Part shown: positions 61,814 to 64,000 of the stretch, piece after piece
Position numbering within the stretch: position 1 is the stretch's first letter
How the letters are laid out: every line of letters starts with the position of its first letter
Assembly (NCBI RefSeq): GCF_003385185.1
Contig: NZ_PQHZ01000022.1
Coordinates: 41,084-105,083, forward strand
DNA: 64,000 nucleotides
From: Amycolatopsis palatopharyngis
Lineage (GTDB): Bacteria; Actinomycetota; Actinomycetes; Mycobacteriales; Pseudonocardiaceae
Direction: 5' to 3'
Program-made: the position numbers and the translations under genes
The notes under the pieces: generated by a model
The model's database searches: none
What the model saw: the letters and a program-made list of their open reading frames with translations, nothing else
Told to the model about the DNA's origin: nothing

Positions 61814-62065
61814 ATGGCCGATTACGAAGGTCAGGCCGATTATGACCCGCTGGTGGCGGTGAACCTCTTCGACGCATCGACCTGGCAGAAGTCGTTCGCC
61901 AGTGAGCCCAACGGTGGCAATTGCGTGGAGGTCAACCTCGGCTCCGGCCGGGTGGGAGTGCGAGACACCAAGCTCGCGGAGAGCCCGGTGTTCGTATTCG
62001 ACGCCGGCGAGTGGAACGCGTTTCTCGAGGCGGTGAAAGCCGGCCAGTTCGACCTTCCGGCCTAG
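61814..62065 (+). CDS. DUF397 family protein
   Basis: The 83-residue protein has the DUF397 signature (TWQKSFASEPNGGNCVEVNL, and VGVRDTKLAESPVFVFDAGEW). DUF397 proteins are small partners of XRE/DUF5753 regulators in Streptomyces and relatives and antagonise them in toxin-antitoxin-like or developmental circuits. The gene is 376 bases after the DUF574 gene, with an independent promoter probable. Confidence 0.88.
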   Translation: MADYEGQADYDPLVAVNLFDASTWQKSFASEPNGGNCVEVNLGSGRVGVRDTKLAESPVFVFDAGEWNAFLEAVKAGQFDLPA

Positions 62066-62146
62066 CTGGCACCGCGACTGCGAGTGACAAGGAACACAGC
62101 CGCCCCGTAATCTCGGCCGGGGAGAACCTTGTGACCCTGACTGACC

Positions 62147-62158
62147 GACCGTACGGTC
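62147..62158. promoter_or_regulatory. Palindromic operator upstream of the acyl-CoA synthetase
   Basis: GACCGTACGGTC is a perfect 12-bp dyad 26 bases before the ATG at 62185. It resembles FadR/TetR-type fatty-acid regulator sites of actinomycetes (GACCG...CGGTC). The regulator is not in this window. Confidence 0.6.
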
Positions 62159-62184
62159 TAATGGTTATCCGGGAGGAGCGGTCA

Positions 62185-63723
<1,539 letters not shown>

Positions 63724-63805
63724 CGCCGACGGCGCCTACTTCCTTGCACGGCAGCGCTCGCGTCCCCCGCCCGAGGGCGCGGCGCGGCGTGAGTACACTG
63801 GTCTG

Positions 63806-63891
63806 TGGACCCCGCGCGGCGTCCACCCTGTGAACCTCCCCAGGGCCGGAAGGCAGCAAGGATAAGCAGGCTCTGACGGGTGCGCGGGGTC
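63806..63891 (+). ncRNA. ffs: Signal recognition particle RNA (small type)
   Basis: The terminal stem GGACCCCGCGC/GCGCGGGGTCC closes a hairpin whose apical part carries the universal SRP domain IV motif CCAGGGCCGGAAGGCAGCAA followed by GGATAAGC. This is the 4.5S-type SRP RNA, which binds Ffh for co-translational targeting. The ends are estimated from the stem. Confidence 0.92.
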
Positions 63892-63955
63892 CCCTTATTG
63901 CCCGCTCGGTGTCGGGAGCCCCCACGCCCCCCTGTGCGGCCCTCCCGCCCTTCCG

Positions 63956-64000
63956 AAGTTCCCCAATGTGGCATTCGGGAACTTAGACGTCCCCAATGTG
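63956..64000. repeat. Inverted and direct repeats at the window edge
   Basis: AAGTTCCC (63956-63963) pairs with GGGAACTT (63977-63984), and CCCCAATGTG occurs at 63961-63970 and 63991-64000, where the window ends. The structure looks like a dispersed palindromic unit that continues beyond the edge. Confidence 0.6.

Overview
This window is high-GC DNA from an actinomycete, most likely of the Pseudonocardiaceae (Amycolatopsis, Saccharomonospora or Prauserella type). The reasons are frequent GTG and TTG starts, F420/LLM-type and deazaflavin-type oxidoreductases, a DUF574/DUF397/XRE cassette, an iniBAC-like dynamin locus and an AcrA1-like reductase. The genus is inferred from gene content only. 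No phage, plasmid, CRISPR array or transposase gene was seen. Two related MITE-like elements and several dispersed palindromes are present.

Region 1 (1-20.6 kb) is housekeeping and stress. It holds ohrR-osmC with a BASS transporter upstream; a TetR regulator divergent from a deazaflavin-dependent nitroreductase with a three-copy operator; an ectoine-type binding protein coupled to a BCCT carrier; succinate-semialdehyde dehydrogenase; an LLM oxidoreductase; an ABC-2 type exporter divergent from its probable GbsR/MarR regulator; an SGNH hydrolase; a FUSC transporter; an M20 hydrolase with prephenate dehydrogenase; tadA with its small partner; a CsbD protein; and tRNA-Ser(CGA).

Region 2 (20.6-29.6 kb) is the most distinctive part. 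A MalT-like AAA/LuxR regulator and an Hsp70-like nucleotide-binding-domain protein form one operon. They diverge from iniB-like, iniA-like and iniC-like genes; the last two are dynamin-like GTPases. This resembles the mycobacterial iniBAC envelope-stress locus with an added Hsp70 component.

Region 3 (29.6-44.8 kb) has a TauD dioxygenase, a secreted LTD/OB/EEP nuclease, and a four-gene minus-strand module. That module is two small helical proteins, an FtsK/SpoIIIE ATPase and a 121-residue partner; it looks like an uncharacterised secretion or translocation module. tRNA-Ser(GGA), a SIS protein, a TetR regulator with a two-domain fatty-acyl reductase, and a secreted DUF1906/peptidoglycan-binding protein follow.

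Region 4 (44.9-64 kb) contains a two-component system next to a complete Liv-type ABC transporter operon (livF-G-H-M-K), a CPA1 antiporter, a CGNR regulator, a HAD dehalogenase, a KtrA/KtrB potassium uptake pair, a secreted S1 protease, 6-phosphogluconate dehydrogenase, the XRE-DUF574-DUF397 developmental-type cassette, an acyl-CoA synthetase with a palindromic operator, and the small SRP RNA. The right end breaks off inside a repeat-rich intergenic region.
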